Assembly (NCBI GenBank): GCA_017302015.1
Contig: JAFLEE010000049.1
Coordinates: forward strand, 1-39,378
From: Spirochaetota bacterium
GTDB taxonomy: Bacteria > Spirochaetota > UBA12135 > COTS27 > JAFLEE01
Length of the DNA: 39,378 nt
Direction of reading: 5' to 3'
Position numbers and translations under genes: made by a program. Positions 8,313 to 16,741 of this stretch are shown one piece after another (positions within the stretch are counted from its first letter, which is position 1; the number at the start of each line of letters is the position of its first letter). The notes under the pieces were generated by a model that worked only from the letters and a program-made list of their open reading frames with translations, was not told the origin of the DNA and ran no database searches.

Positions 8313-9143
8313 ATGAACCTCTTCGCCAAGGTCGCCAGCCAGACCGTTTCAACCGCCCTCCTGGCGCCGCTGCAGACGATCCAATACGCCCGCTACGTGG
8401 AGGGCGATGCAACCCCCTTCCACAGCGCCTCCTACCACCATGCGATCCTCACGAACTCCGGCGAGGCCGTCTTCCAGGAGCGCGGCAAGGAAGAGTTCGT
8501 CTGCCGTCCGGGCACCTTCTTCGCCATCCCCGCGGGGGTCGTCTACCGGTGGCGCATCCGCCGGCCCACCGCCCTGCTGCAATGCCTGCACAAGCCCTTC
8601 GGCTTCGTGGAACACCGGGGCTTGGCGAACCTCTTCGGCGCCGGGAGCGCGGGCCTCTTCCACCTCGACCTGGAGAAGCGCGTCTTCGAACGCTTCGCCT
8701 CCAACCTCAAGCAGGACGCCGACGAAGAGGAACCCATGCGCGGCCTCCTCCTCTCCACGAGTTGGCTGCGCCTCCTCGCCCTGGTGACGGCGCGATTCAA
8801 CGCCGGCGACCGCGCCAAGCATCCCGCCCTGGTCAAGGCGATCCGCCATCTCGTGGAAAATCCCCACCGCGAGGTACCCCTCGAGGAGATCGCCCTCGTA
8901 AGCAGCCTCAGCGTCAGCCGCCTCTCCCAATTATTCCGGGAAAACGTGGGCTTGGCCCCGCTGCGCTACCACGCCATGCTCAAGGCCGAGCGGGCGACCG
9001 AACTGATCCTCGAGGGTTCGCTGCGCATCGAAGCGATCGCCGAGCGCCTCGGATTCGCCTCGGGCAGCGCCTTCCGCCGCTTCTATAAGCGCACCACCGG
9101 GGTGACCCCGGGGAGGGCGGTCCATCGTCAAAGCGGTCTCTAA
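8313..9143 (+). CDS. AraC-family transcriptional regulator with N-terminal cupin sensor
   Basis: A 276-residue soluble regulator. The N-terminal half has the cupin-like ligand pocket of AraC proteins (YHHAILTNSGEAVFQERGKEEFVCRPGTFFAIPAGVVYRW). The C-terminal 100 residues hold the double helix-turn-helix: EIALVSSLSVSRLSQLFRENVG and then IAERLGFASGSAFRRFYKRTTGVTP. Such proteins usually sense sugars and activate a neighbouring catabolic gene. The GH-A glycosidase gene begins 113 bases downstream on the same strand, so it is the natural candidate target. ATG 8313 is the start because the longer open frame begins inside the -35 box. No clear Shine-Dalgarno precedes the ATG, and the leader is short. 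Ligand identity cannot be told. Confidence 0.88.
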   Translation: MNLFAKVASQTVSTALLAPLQTIQYARYVEGDATPFHSASYHHAILTNSGEAVFQERGKEEFVCRPGTFFAIPAGVVYRWRIRRPTALLQCLHKPFGFVEHRGLANLFGAGSAGLFHLDLEKRVFERFASNLKQDADEEEPMRGLLLSTSWLRLLALVTARFNAGDRAKHPALVKAIRHLVENPHREVPLEEIALVSSLSVSRLSQLFRENVGLAPLRYHAMLKAERATELILEGSLRIEAIAERLGFASGSAFRRFYKRTTGVTPGRAVHRQSGL

Positions 9144-9256
9144 ATCGTCATCCCGGTCATAGCCCCGGGGTCGGGTTTCGCCTAGACTCAAAGAAACCAG
9201 CGAACGGAAGGCGCCTTCCCGGCGCCCCCATCCGATCTTTCCGGGAGGAAATGGAC

Positions 9257-10675
9257 ATGGAACGCATGAAACGATTGGGATCGGTGCCGCCGGTTCCCTC
9301 CCACCTCGTGAAATCGTCGCCCATCGGCCTCGGGTTCGAGAAACTCGACCGCGGGGTCTTCGACCCGGAGAAGGCCTACGACAAGGTGGCCGCCCTCGGC
9401 GTGAAATGGATCCGCATCCAATCCGGCTGGGCGCGTACCGAAACGCGAAAGGGCGCCTATGATTTCGCCTGGCTCGATTCGATCGTCGACAACCTGCTCC
9501 GGCGCGGGCTCACGCCGTGGATGTGCCTCTGCTACGGCAACGGCCTCTACACCCCGGAGGCCGCCAAGGTCTTCGGCGCCGTCGGCTGCCCCCCGATCAA
9601 GACCGCGGAGGAGCGCGAAGCGTGGCATGCCTACGTGGCCGCCCTCACCGCCCATTACAAGGGCCGGGTCGCGTGGTATGAGGTCTGGAACGAGCCCGAC
9701 GGCGTTTGGTGCTGGAAGCACGGGCCCGACGGGAAGGAATACGGCGAGTTCGTCAAGGCCACGGCGGCGGCCGCCCGGGCGGGCGATGCGCAAGCGAAGA
9801 TCATCGGCGGCTCCACCTGCCTGCGCGATCTCGCCTGGCTCAACGACGTCCTCGCCACCGGCGCCGGGGCGTGCATGGACGCGCTCACCTACCATAGTTA
9901 TAGCCCCGACGAGCAGGATAGTTTCGCCCGCATCGACGCCCTTCGGGCCCTCTGCCAGGCTTATAACCCGAAGATGAAGCTCATCCAGGGCGAGACCGGC
10001 ACCCAGTCCCGCAGCGATGGCGCCGGGGCCCTGCGCGGGGGCGCCTGGACCCCCCATCGCCAGGCCAAATTCCTCGCCCGGCACATGATGGCCGACCTCC
10101 TGGACGACGTGATGTTCGCGAGTTATTTCTCCTGCATGGACATGATCGAGGCCCTCAACGGCACCGTGGGCGACAAATCGAGTTATCTGGATTACGGCTA
10201 CTTCGGCGTACTCGGCGCCGATTTCGACGAGAACGGCGTGGCCACCGGAGCCTATACCCCCAAGCTGGCCTACCGCACCCTCCAAGCCATCGCCGCCATC
10301 TTCCGGGATGATTTCACCCGGTCCGATCTCCCCATCGATTTCCGGGGCCGCTCTTCGGGCCGCATCTTGCGGAACGAGGACCCCGGCAAGGAAATCCTAT
10401 CCGGCGGCTACCGCAAGCCCGATGGGTCCTGCGCCTTCGTCTATTGGAAGCCCACGGATCTCATGACCACGGGTTTCGAATCGACCCTCACCCTCGAAGC
10501 GGCGGCGATCCCGGGGGAGGCGCGCCTCATCGACCTCCTCGACGGGAGCGTCTACGCCTTTCCCGAGGGGATGGTCGATGGGAACGGGCGCGGCCATCGG
10601 CTCTTCAAGAATATCCCCCTGCGCGATTACCCGCTCATCCTCACCTTCGGCGATTTCGCCGAGATCGAAAAATAA
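9257..10675 (+). CDS. Clan GH-A (GH39/GH5-like) TIM-barrel glycoside hydrolase
   Basis: A 472-residue cytoplasmic glycosidase without signal peptide. The TIM-barrel opens with GVKWIRIQSGWARTE, the acid/base glutamate lies in WYEVWNEPD (Glu about 146) at the end of strand 4, and the likely nucleophile glutamate is in LIQGETG (about 246) at the end of strand 7, the arrangement that defines clan GH-A retaining enzymes. The C-terminal 110 residues look like the small beta-domain of GH39-like enzymes. GGAGG at 9244-9248 sits 8 bases from ATG 9257 but only 2 from an earlier ATG at 9251, so 9257 is preferred. It follows the cupin-AraC regulator gene and probably belongs to its regulon. The substrate (xyloside, glucoside or other) is not determined by the visible motifs. 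Confidence 0.87.
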   Translation: MERMKRLGSVPPVPSHLVKSSPIGLGFEKLDRGVFDPEKAYDKVAALGVKWIRIQSGWARTETRKGAYDFAWLDSIVDNLLRRGLTPWMCLCYGNGLYTPEAAKVFGAVGCPPIKTAEEREAWHAYVAALTAHYKGRVAWYEVWNEPDGVWCWKHGPDGKEYGEFVKATAAAARAGDAQAKIIGGSTCLRDLAWLNDVLATGAGACMDALTYHSYSPDEQDSFARIDALRALCQAYNPKMKLIQGETGTQSRSDGAGALRGGAWTPHRQAKFLARHMMADLLDDVMFASYFSCMDMIEALNGTVGDKSSYLDYGYFGVLGADFDENGVATGAYTPKLAYRTLQAIAAIFRDDFTRSDLPIDFRGRSSGRILRNEDPGKEILSGGYRKPDGSCAFVYWKPTDLMTTGFESTLTLEAAAIPGEARLIDLLDGSVYAFPEGMVDGNGRGHRLFKNIPLRDYPLILTFGDFAEIEK

Positions 10676-10736
10676 GCGGCGATCCGCGGCGGATACCGGG
10701 GCCGGGGGGGGTCTCGGATCCCCGACTCGCCATCGG

Positions 10737-12086
10737 CTACTTGGTGAGCCGATAGCAGATCAGGCGATTGCCGTGGCGCAGAAAAAGTTTGCCATCGGCG
10801 ATGACCGGCTTGGTCCAGGCCCGCGTCTTCACTTCGGGTATCGCGCCCCGGAACTCGGTCACCAGGCGGAAGGCCTTCGCATCGGGCTTCACCAAGAAGA
10901 GGTTCCCGTCGACGTCGAGGCACACGAAATGCCCGTCGGCGTAGATCATCGTCCCGATGCCCACCCGCGAGGTTTCCCACTGGAGCCGGCCGTCGGCCAT
11001 GGAGACGCATTTGAAGGAGCCCTTGGGGTTGAGGAAGTACATCCCGCTATAGCTATAGACATAGCCGTCAAGGAGGATGGGATTCCCCTGGTAGCACTGG
11101 ATGAGATTCGATTGCCATAGGATCTCGGGTCTCCCGCTCTTCGTCTCCACGGCCGTGCTGCCACCGCTTTTGAGCGTGCTAAAAAATATCCGGCCATCCC
11201 CGAGGGAAGGGGTGGTGACGGTCATATCGGTGGCGAAGGGCCCGAGGGGGAGCTCCCAGCGCGGGGCCCCCGTGGCGGGGTCGAGGAAGCTGATGGCCTT
11301 CTGGTGGAAGAGCACCACGGTTTCGACTCCCCCGATCGTCATGGGCACGGGGGTGGTGTAGCAACCCTTCCCGGGCGCCGACTTCCAGAGCAGCGCGCCG
11401 CATTTCTTATCGTAGGCGAGGGCGAGGCTCGACCCGCCCGCGTGGAGGATGAGGCGGTCCCCCCGTACCAACGGAGAACCCGAAGAGCCCCACTCCGGCG
11501 GCGTGCATCCCGCGTTTGTGATGCTGGCCTCCCAAATGAGGGCGCCATCGAAGAGGGCATGGCAGCGGATATCGCCTTCGCGGGAGAACGTATAGACCTT
11601 GTCGCCATCGAAGGTGGGGGTGGCGCGGGGACCCTGCCCGTACTTATCGTCCGAGGCGAGAGCGAAGGACCTCATCCACAGGAGCTTCCCGGTCTCCGGA
11701 TCGAGGCAAAACAAGAGGTCATTCTCACCATCCCGCCCAGGCACCACCAGGCGATTTCCCTGGATGGCGGGACAGGAATACGACATCGACTTGGGTCCCC
11801 GGCAGAGGTACTGGACCTCCCAAACCTTCTTGAGGCCCTTGGACCAGTCTTTCACCATATGGGTGACGGGGCTATGGTCGTTACCCATGGGCCCCTGCCA
11901 AGCGGGCCAGCCTTGGCCGTCCAAGCGAAGCGGCGGAAGGACCTTCACCGGCGCCGGAATCACGTCGGATTTCCAATGGATATCCCCGGCGGAATGGGTG
12001 CTCCAATACATGAATGCGTAGCCGCCGAGGAGGAGCGCGGCGAGGACCCCGAAAATCGTGAGGGAAATCTTAACGGGTTTTTTCAT
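10737..12086 (-). CDS. Membrane-anchored PQQ-type beta-propeller protein (BamB-like repeats)
   Basis: A 449-residue protein with an N-terminal signal anchor (about residues 5-28) followed by an exported domain built of PQQ/BamB-like propeller repeats, visible as recurring units such as LLFCLDPETGKLLWMRSF, ALIWEASI, ALAYDKKCGALLWKSAPG and AISFLDPATGAPRWELPL. Proteins of this type are common in Planctomycetes and relatives; they bind partner proteins or act as redox scaffolds, and the repeat alone does not show a dehydrogenase. ATG 12086 follows GGAGGGG at suitable spacing; the open frame reaches further upstream but those residues are low-complexity Pro/Arg. It lies 67 bases downstream of the metallo-beta-lactamase-fold gene on the same strand, probably in one operon. 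It is convergent with the glycosidase gene, with 61 bases between the stops. Confidence 0.9.
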   Translation of the reverse strand: MKKPVKISLTIFGVLAALLLGGYAFMYWSTHSAGDIHWKSDVIPAPVKVLPPLRLDGQGWPAWQGPMGNDHSPVTHMVKDWSKGLKKVWEVQYLCRGPKSMSYSCPAIQGNRLVVPGRDGENDLLFCLDPETGKLLWMRSFALASDDKYGQGPRATPTFDGDKVYTFSREGDIRCHALFDGALIWEASITNAGCTPPEWGSSGSPLVRGDRLILHAGGSSLALAYDKKCGALLWKSAPGKGCYTTPVPMTIGGVETVVLFHQKAISFLDPATGAPRWELPLGPFATDMTVTTPSLGDGRIFFSTLKSGGSTAVETKSGRPEILWQSNLIQCYQGNPILLDGYVYSYSGMYFLNPKGSFKCVSMADGRLQWETSRVGIGTMIYADGHFVCLDVDGNLFLVKPDAKAFRLVTEFRGAIPEVKTRAWTKPVIADGKLFLRHGNRLICYRLTK

Positions 12087-12153
12087 GGAAGTTCCCCTCC
12101 TGGGGGGATGGCGCCTCGGCAGGAGCGGCGCCCGGTGGGGTCGTTCGCGCGGT

Positions 12154-12876
12154 TTAGGGCCGGTAGATCCCGGCATGGGCCGTCAAGATCATCGCGATCC
12201 CCTTCATTCCCATGACCTTCTCCACCGAGGCCCGATCAAGGGCGAGATCTTCCGTCGGCGGGCTCGGCATCGCGACCAAGCTCCCCTTCTCGATGATCGC
12301 GAGATCGCCGACGACGAGGTATTTCCCGTCGATGAGGTAGGAGGTCGATCCATAGGTGTGCCCGGGCGTCGGCACCGACACGACCGAATGCTCGCCGAAA
12401 TCCATCTTCATCCCGTCCGCAAGCAGCGTGCGCTTGGCGACGGGGAGTTTGGGGGTCATCCTCATGCCGAACATCCGCCGCCCGACCTCGCCGCTGATGA
12501 CTTTTCCCTCCCTCTCGGAGAGGTAGACCGCCGCGTTCTTGAAGAGCGGGAGCCCCTTGGTATGGTCGGGATCGGTATGGGTCAGGAAGACAGCCTTGAA
12601 CTTAAGCGGATCGAACCCGAGGGCGCGGACCCCCGCCTCGATATTCGTCGGGGCATTCCCCGCGTCGAACGCGATGAGATCCTCGCCGCTTTTGAGCACG
12701 AAAATCGCCACATGCCCGTCGCGCACGGCATAGAGATCGGGGGCGACTAATCCCGTCTCGCAAGCCGATAGTTTGCTGAACTTCACCATCATGGGAACGA
12801 TCTGGATCGCCGCGTAGACGACGAATGCGAGGACGACGACGGCGAGGGCGAGGAGGAGTCGTTTGATGAGGCGCAT
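12154..12876 (-). CDS. Membrane-anchored metallo-beta-lactamase-fold hydrolase
   Basis: A 240-residue protein with an N-terminal membrane anchor (about 5-28) and a metallo-beta-lactamase fold. Metal ligands are visible in the first motif LTHTDPDHTKG (His100, Asp102, Asp104, His105; the HxDxDH variant of HxHxDH), then PGHT (His173), VVGDLA (Asp191) and TAHAG (His234). This pattern belongs to the broad glyoxalase-II/lactonase-like group and is not evidence of antibiotic resistance. ATG 12876 is preceded by GGAGAA at 5 bases; an upstream ATG at 12978 exists, but its extra 34 residues are unlike the family. The PQQ-propeller gene follows on the same strand. An AT-rich stretch at 12980-13006 with TTGCGG (minus strand, 13007-13012) may hold the promoter, but the -10 is ambiguous. 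Confidence 0.9.
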   Translation of the reverse strand: MRLIKRLLLALAVVVLAFVVYAAIQIVPMMVKFSKLSACETGLVAPDLYAVRDGHVAIFVLKSGEDLIAFDAGNAPTNIEAGVRALGFDPLKFKAVFLTHTDPDHTKGLPLFKNAAVYLSEREGKVISGEVGRRMFGMRMTPKLPVAKRTLLADGMKMDFGEHSVVSVPTPGHTYGSTSYLIDGKYLVVGDLAIIEKGSLVAMPSPPTEDLALDRASVEKVMGMKGIAMILTAHAGIYRP

Positions 12877-13142
12877 GGGGTTCTCCGGGTCAAGGTTAGG
12901 ATTAATAGGCGTTTTCGTCCACCACAAGGGCCTCCTCATCGGGTATGCGGTATCGATGGGGTGTGGATGGAGATTCATTCCTTTTAAAATAATTCTAAAT
13001 ATTCTGCCGCAAGTGAGTTCGCTCAGCGAATCCCTCCAAGCTCGCCGGGCCAGTGCCGTGTCAGGCCCATTTCAGACCTATCTCAAGTTCGTTCGGATCC
13101 GTTGCGCTCATCCATTGCGGCAAGGGGCGAAATATTCCCGAC

Positions 13143-14105
13143 TTACGCTACTCGGATCACCACGTTGCCGGTCTTTTCCCCCGTCTCCACGTAGCGGGTG
13201 GCCTCGATGATATCGGCGAGCGGCCAAACGCGGTCGATGACCGCGCGGACCTTCCCCGATTCCATGAGATCCCGGAACATCTCGATGTCGCTCTGGCGGT
13301 CGGTGGGGATCGGGAATCCCACCCGCCTCCCGCCGAGGAGCGGGGTCAGGAGGGCGAGGAGGGGATTTTGCCACCAGGGCCCCAATTCGCTGGAGTAATA
13401 GATTCCCTTGGGGACGAGGATCCGGCGGCAGCGGAAGAAGGTGCTCTTCCCGACGGCGTCGAGCACCACGTCGAAGCGCTCGCCGCGAATCGTGAAATCT
13501 TCTTTCGTATAGTCGATCACGGCGTCGGCCCCGAGTTCCTTCATGAGGCCGATGGCCGAGGTCTTGCACGTGACCGTCACATGGGCGCCGCGGCTCTTGG
13601 CCAATTGGAGCGCCGCGCAGCCGATGGAGCCGGTGCCCCCGTTGATGAGGAGGCGGGGGGACCGGGCGAAGTCGATCCGACCCACGTAATTCTTCGCGAG
13701 CATGAGGCCGTCGCAGACCGCGGCGGCCTCCTCGAAGGAGGCGCTGCGCGGCATGGTCGCGATGCTGGCGTCTTCTTTGATGCAGAGGTACTCGGCGTGG
13801 GCGCCGAAGCGGAAGGTGCGCAGCCCGAAAACCCGGTCTCCCTCCTTGAAGCGGGTCGCGTTGGGGCCTACTTTGTCCACCACCCCGGCGAACTCGGACC
13901 CGAGAATGGGGTTTTTAGGGCGGCGCAGCCCGCTGAAAAGCCGCACGAGGAGGTACTGGGGGTCGCGGAAGCCGGTGTCCGTACGGTTGACCGTGGTGGC
14001 CATGACGCGCACGCGAAGCTCGCCCGGGCCCGGTTCGGGCGTGGGAACCTCGGCAAGGCCCAAGACTTCGGGGGGACCGAAGGTGTTATGGGTGATGGCT
14101 TTCAA
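13143..14105 (-). CDS. MDR-superfamily NAD(P)-dependent oxidoreductase (quinone-oxidoreductase-like), TTG start
   Basis: A 320-residue medium-chain dehydrogenase/reductase without structural-zinc cysteines. Typical blocks are VLGLAEVPTPEPGPGELRVRV, the GSEFAGVVDKVG turn, EGDRVFGL, the Rossmann loop NGGTGSIGCAALQLAK (about 153-168) and ADAVIDYTKEDF. It most likely reduces enones or quinones with NADPH. The start codon is TTG at 14105: it is preceded by AGGAG with a 5-base gap, the reading frame begins with the family-typical MKAITHNTFGPPEVL, and no ATG lies near. It stands between the FGE-SGNH gene (157 bases upstream on the same strand) and the metallo-hydrolase gene (266 bases downstream) and shows no obvious functional link to either. 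Confidence 0.9.
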   Translation of the reverse strand: MKAITHNTFGPPEVLGLAEVPTPEPGPGELRVRVMATTVNRTDTGFRDPQYLLVRLFSGLRRPKNPILGSEFAGVVDKVGPNATRFKEGDRVFGLRTFRFGAHAEYLCIKEDASIATMPRSASFEEAAAVCDGLMLAKNYVGRIDFARSPRLLINGGTGSIGCAALQLAKSRGAHVTVTCKTSAIGLMKELGADAVIDYTKEDFTIRGERFDVVLDAVGKSTFFRCRRILVPKGIYYSSELGPWWQNPLLALLTPLLGGRRVGFPIPTDRQSDIEMFRDLMESGKVRAVIDRVWPLADIIEATRYVETGEKTGNVVIRVA

Positions 14106-14262
14106 AGGGGCTCCTAGTCGGGCGGTTCGCGGTCACGGACTGCGGGCGGCCCCTAAAACCTTCCCACGGGCGCGACCGAAGGGGCGACGGTCCACGGAGT
14201 GCCTTCGTAGAATGGGCCGAAGGGCTCCATCTTGCCATGCGCGCACGCCGCATCATTTCATC

Positions 14263-16548
14263 TCAGCCGCCCATGGGAACGATTTGGAAGCAATGCCAAA
14301 CCGGCTGGCTCTCGAACCGCGCCCTTTCCTCCAATTCGCGGTGCCATTTTCGGAATCGGGATTCTTGGGGCTTGTATTTCAGGTAGGCCTCGATCTGCCG
14401 GAGGCTCGCGTGGTCGACTTGCCCCCCCAAATCTCGGCGCATTTTTTCGAGGGCCGGTTGGATCCGGTTAAACGCTAAGGGCCCCCGGCGCCTGAACTCG
14501 GGCGCGTAGCCGTATTCGACGACATCGATGAGCCTCAGGCGCTGCGATTCGAGGTCGTGCCGTTGACGGTTCCATCGTGCGACCCGGACCGCCTGCAGGG
14601 CCTCGGGCATTCCGCCCTGGGAAGCCAGGTTGATCCCGAGGGCCCAATGTTCGGAGGATGCGTCGAGGATCGGGCGCCCATCCACCTTCAAGAGGTATCG
14701 TCCCGGGGGAAGGTCCCGCACACGCAAGATATCCTGATTGAACTCCTCGGTCCAAGGGACGAGTTCGTCGATGGAAGCCTCCTCTCCCAATAGCGGGAAG
14801 GGCAAGGATTCGGAGAGCCGATCGAAGGAGAGCCAATTGGATCCCCACGACCTGGGCCGAATGCGGCAAAACGCCATGCGCGAGCGTTCGGGCGCGCGAA
14901 CGGAGATGTCCACGGATCCCACCCGATCATCCGCCCGCAGCGCCTTCAATAGATAGTAGGCGATCGCCACGGAACCCAGGCGCCCCGGATGCACCCGATC
15001 CGCGCTGACGATGCTGAACGCCCGGTTGGACGCCTGGACCCGGGCGTTGAGCGCCGACAAGGGAGTGAAGAGATCGACATAGGGCACGCCGGCCGTGCGG
15101 GCAAGATCCCCGCAGACCCCCGCCAAACGGGCCAGCGCCTCATTGGCGCGCGGTTGGAGCGAACCCGATAGCGCCGCGCTCTGGTCATAGATGGAGGGGG
15201 AAAGCAGCAGGACGCGGATCCCCGCGCGCCCCAGCCCATCGACGATCTGGGAAACTTCCGCGCCGTACTTTTCCGCCTTCGCCCGGCCGGAGGCGCCCGA
15301 TGGATCAAGCAAATCCGCATAATCATTCCCCAAATCGTTCATGCCGATCATCACGCTCGCCACGGTCGGATGGTTCGAGATCACATCCCAATCGAGGCGA
15401 TCCAGCACCGTTTGGGCGGTATTCCCCCCCATCCCGGCGTTGCGGACGGTCAGGCCGGAGGCGGGATAGCGCGTCAGGAAGAACCTCGTGAGGATCTCAT
15501 GGTAGAGGCCCAGGTGGGTGATGCTATCCCCGATGAGCGCCAAACGATCCCCCCGACGGAGGTAGGGTCCCGGGAGGCTCCGCGCCGAGCTGGTTTCCGG
15601 CGCCATTTTCCGCCAACGGGGGCCTTCGGGGAAGGCATGGGAAATACCGTCTCGGAGTTTTGACCGGCTTCCCTTCCCGTCTCGCGATCCCCAGAGGCCC
15701 ATGGAAAGCCGGTCCAAGATCCCCATCGGCGGACGGTAAACGATGCGAAAACCGATGCGCGGGCTCGGCGCTCCCGGTTCCACCGCCCGTGCGGCGCTTC
15801 GGCATTTTCTAGCCGGGTCAGACCACGAGCCTCCACGCACCACGAAACCGGCGCCGAGGCAGGGCGGGTCGATGACCGGACCGGTTTCATAATCGCCGTA
15901 GGAGTCAAGGCACCACTCGGCGACGTTGCCGTGCAGGTCGGAGAATCCCCAGGCATTCGGCGGGTAGGATCCGACCGACGCGGGTACGGTTTTTCCCGAG
16001 CCGAAATGTCCGGGGCTTCTCGGGTCCAAAAAATCAGTCCGGCAAGAACTTGACGATCCGAGGGCACCGAAGGCGCCGGTGGAACCCGCCCGGCACGCGT
16101 ACTCCCATTCCGATTCCGTGGGGAGAGTGAATACCGCGCCGGTGAGCCGCGATAGGCGCCGCGTGAACTCGACGGCCGTCCGCCATCCGACTTGTTCGAC
16201 CGGCCGTCCCATACCCCGCTCGAAGGAGGGGTTCTCGCCCATTACCACCGCGAAAAGGTCTTGGGTTATCTCCGTCTCCCCGAGGTAGAACGGGGATGCG
16301 ATCGAAACGGGGTGGGGGGTCTCGTCTTCCTCCCGACCGAACTCCTCCACCGCCGATCCCATGGTGAACGTCCCGGCGGGGACGTAGCGGACCGTGAAAG
16401 GGATCCCTCCCGCCTGGAAGCGGAGGCTTGGGGGTTGGGGCGGAACGCAGCCGACGGCGAAGAGCGCCAACCAGACGAAGGGAAGCAGGCAAAGGAACGA
16501 CCGACGGGTCGCGAAAGGATATCGCACGGCCAAGCTCCGATCAGCCAT
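14263..16548 (-). CDS. Lipoprotein fusing an FGE-sulfatase-type domain to an SGNH/GDSL hydrolase
   Basis: A 761-residue exported fusion. A signal sequence (about 8-34) ends in a lipobox-like AVGC (Cys34). Residues 48-272 are a formylglycine-generating-enzyme-like/SUMF1 domain: VPAGTFTMGS, DETPHPVSIASPFYLGETEIT, PTESEWEYACRAG, GFSDLHGNVAEWC, VRGGSW and IGFRIVYRP. Residues 333-540 are an SGNH hydrolase with GDSITH (Ser342), the GGN block (about 374-376), GMND (Asn404) and the D-x-x-H block DRVHPG (Asp517, His520). The last 200 residues are beta-rich then helical and unassigned. In many bacteria the FGE-like domain has no formylglycine activity; the esterase is inferred to be catalytic. No Shine-Dalgarno precedes ATG 16548, so an internal start is possible but would remove the signal sequence. 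Confidence 0.88.
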   Translation of the reverse strand: MADRSLAVRYPFATRRSFLCLLPFVWLALFAVGCVPPQPPSLRFQAGGIPFTVRYVPAGTFTMGSAVEEFGREEDETPHPVSIASPFYLGETEITQDLFAVVMGENPSFERGMGRPVEQVGWRTAVEFTRRLSRLTGAVFTLPTESEWEYACRAGSTGAFGALGSSSSCRTDFLDPRSPGHFGSGKTVPASVGSYPPNAWGFSDLHGNVAEWCLDSYGDYETGPVIDPPCLGAGFVVRGGSWSDPARKCRSAARAVEPGAPSPRIGFRIVYRPPMGILDRLSMGLWGSRDGKGSRSKLRDGISHAFPEGPRWRKMAPETSSARSLPGPYLRRGDRLALIGDSITHLGLYHEILTRFFLTRYPASGLTVRNAGMGGNTAQTVLDRLDWDVISNHPTVASVMIGMNDLGNDYADLLDPSGASGRAKAEKYGAEVSQIVDGLGRAGIRVLLLSPSIYDQSAALSGSLQPRANEALARLAGVCGDLARTAGVPYVDLFTPLSALNARVQASNRAFSIVSADRVHPGRLGSVAIAYYLLKALRADDRVGSVDISVRAPERSRMAFCRIRPRSWGSNWLSFDRLSESLPFPLLGEEASIDELVPWTEEFNQDILRVRDLPPGRYLLKVDGRPILDASSEHWALGINLASQGGMPEALQAVRVARWNRQRHDLESQRLRLIDVVEYGYAPEFRRRGPLAFNRIQPALEKMRRDLGGQVDHASLRQIEAYLKYKPQESRFRKWHRELEERARFESQPVWHCFQIVPMGG

Positions 16549-16564
16549 TTAACCATGGGCCCCG

Positions 16565-16720
16565 ATGGCCTCCCGGGTCGAGCAGCGGAACAAAGAATTC
16601 CAATCCAATCTTCTCGTCACCGAGGCCGCCTACGGGAAGGTGGGCCATCGCTTCCAGGGCCAGGCGATGGAAGCCGTCTTGGTTAAGGGCCGCGCCGAAC
16701 CCGTGTAGGTCTATCGCCTG
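16565..16720 (+). pseudogene. Remnant of a class III adenylate/guanylate cyclase catalytic domain (C-terminal end)
   Basis: A 47-codon frame from ATG 16565 to TAG 16706-16708 reads MASRVEQRNKEFQSNLLVTE, then AAYGKVGHRFQGQAMEAV and LVKGRAEPV. This follows the end of the class III cyclase domain almost word for word (family pattern: N-x-ASRLEQLNKEFGT-x-ILV, RF-x-G-x-x-x-E-x-V-x-VKG-x-x-EPV-x-VYRL). After the TAG the same frame continues VYRL, the expected next residues, so an in-frame stop has broken the last strand. Nothing of the catalytic aspartates or the upstream domain remains; the preceding 16553-16564 reads PWAP after an in-frame TAA. It is wedged between two minus-strand SGNH genes with only 16 and 33 bases to spare. 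I read it as a decayed fragment left by a deletion or insertion event. Confidence 0.7.
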
Positions 16721-16741
16721 GCCTGGAGCCTGTCGGCGCGA

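Noticed and set aside
12154-12876. Antibiotic-resistance beta-lactamase
   Set aside because: Only the general metallo-beta-lactamase fold is seen, with the HxDxDH variant and a membrane anchor; no subclass B1-B3 features.
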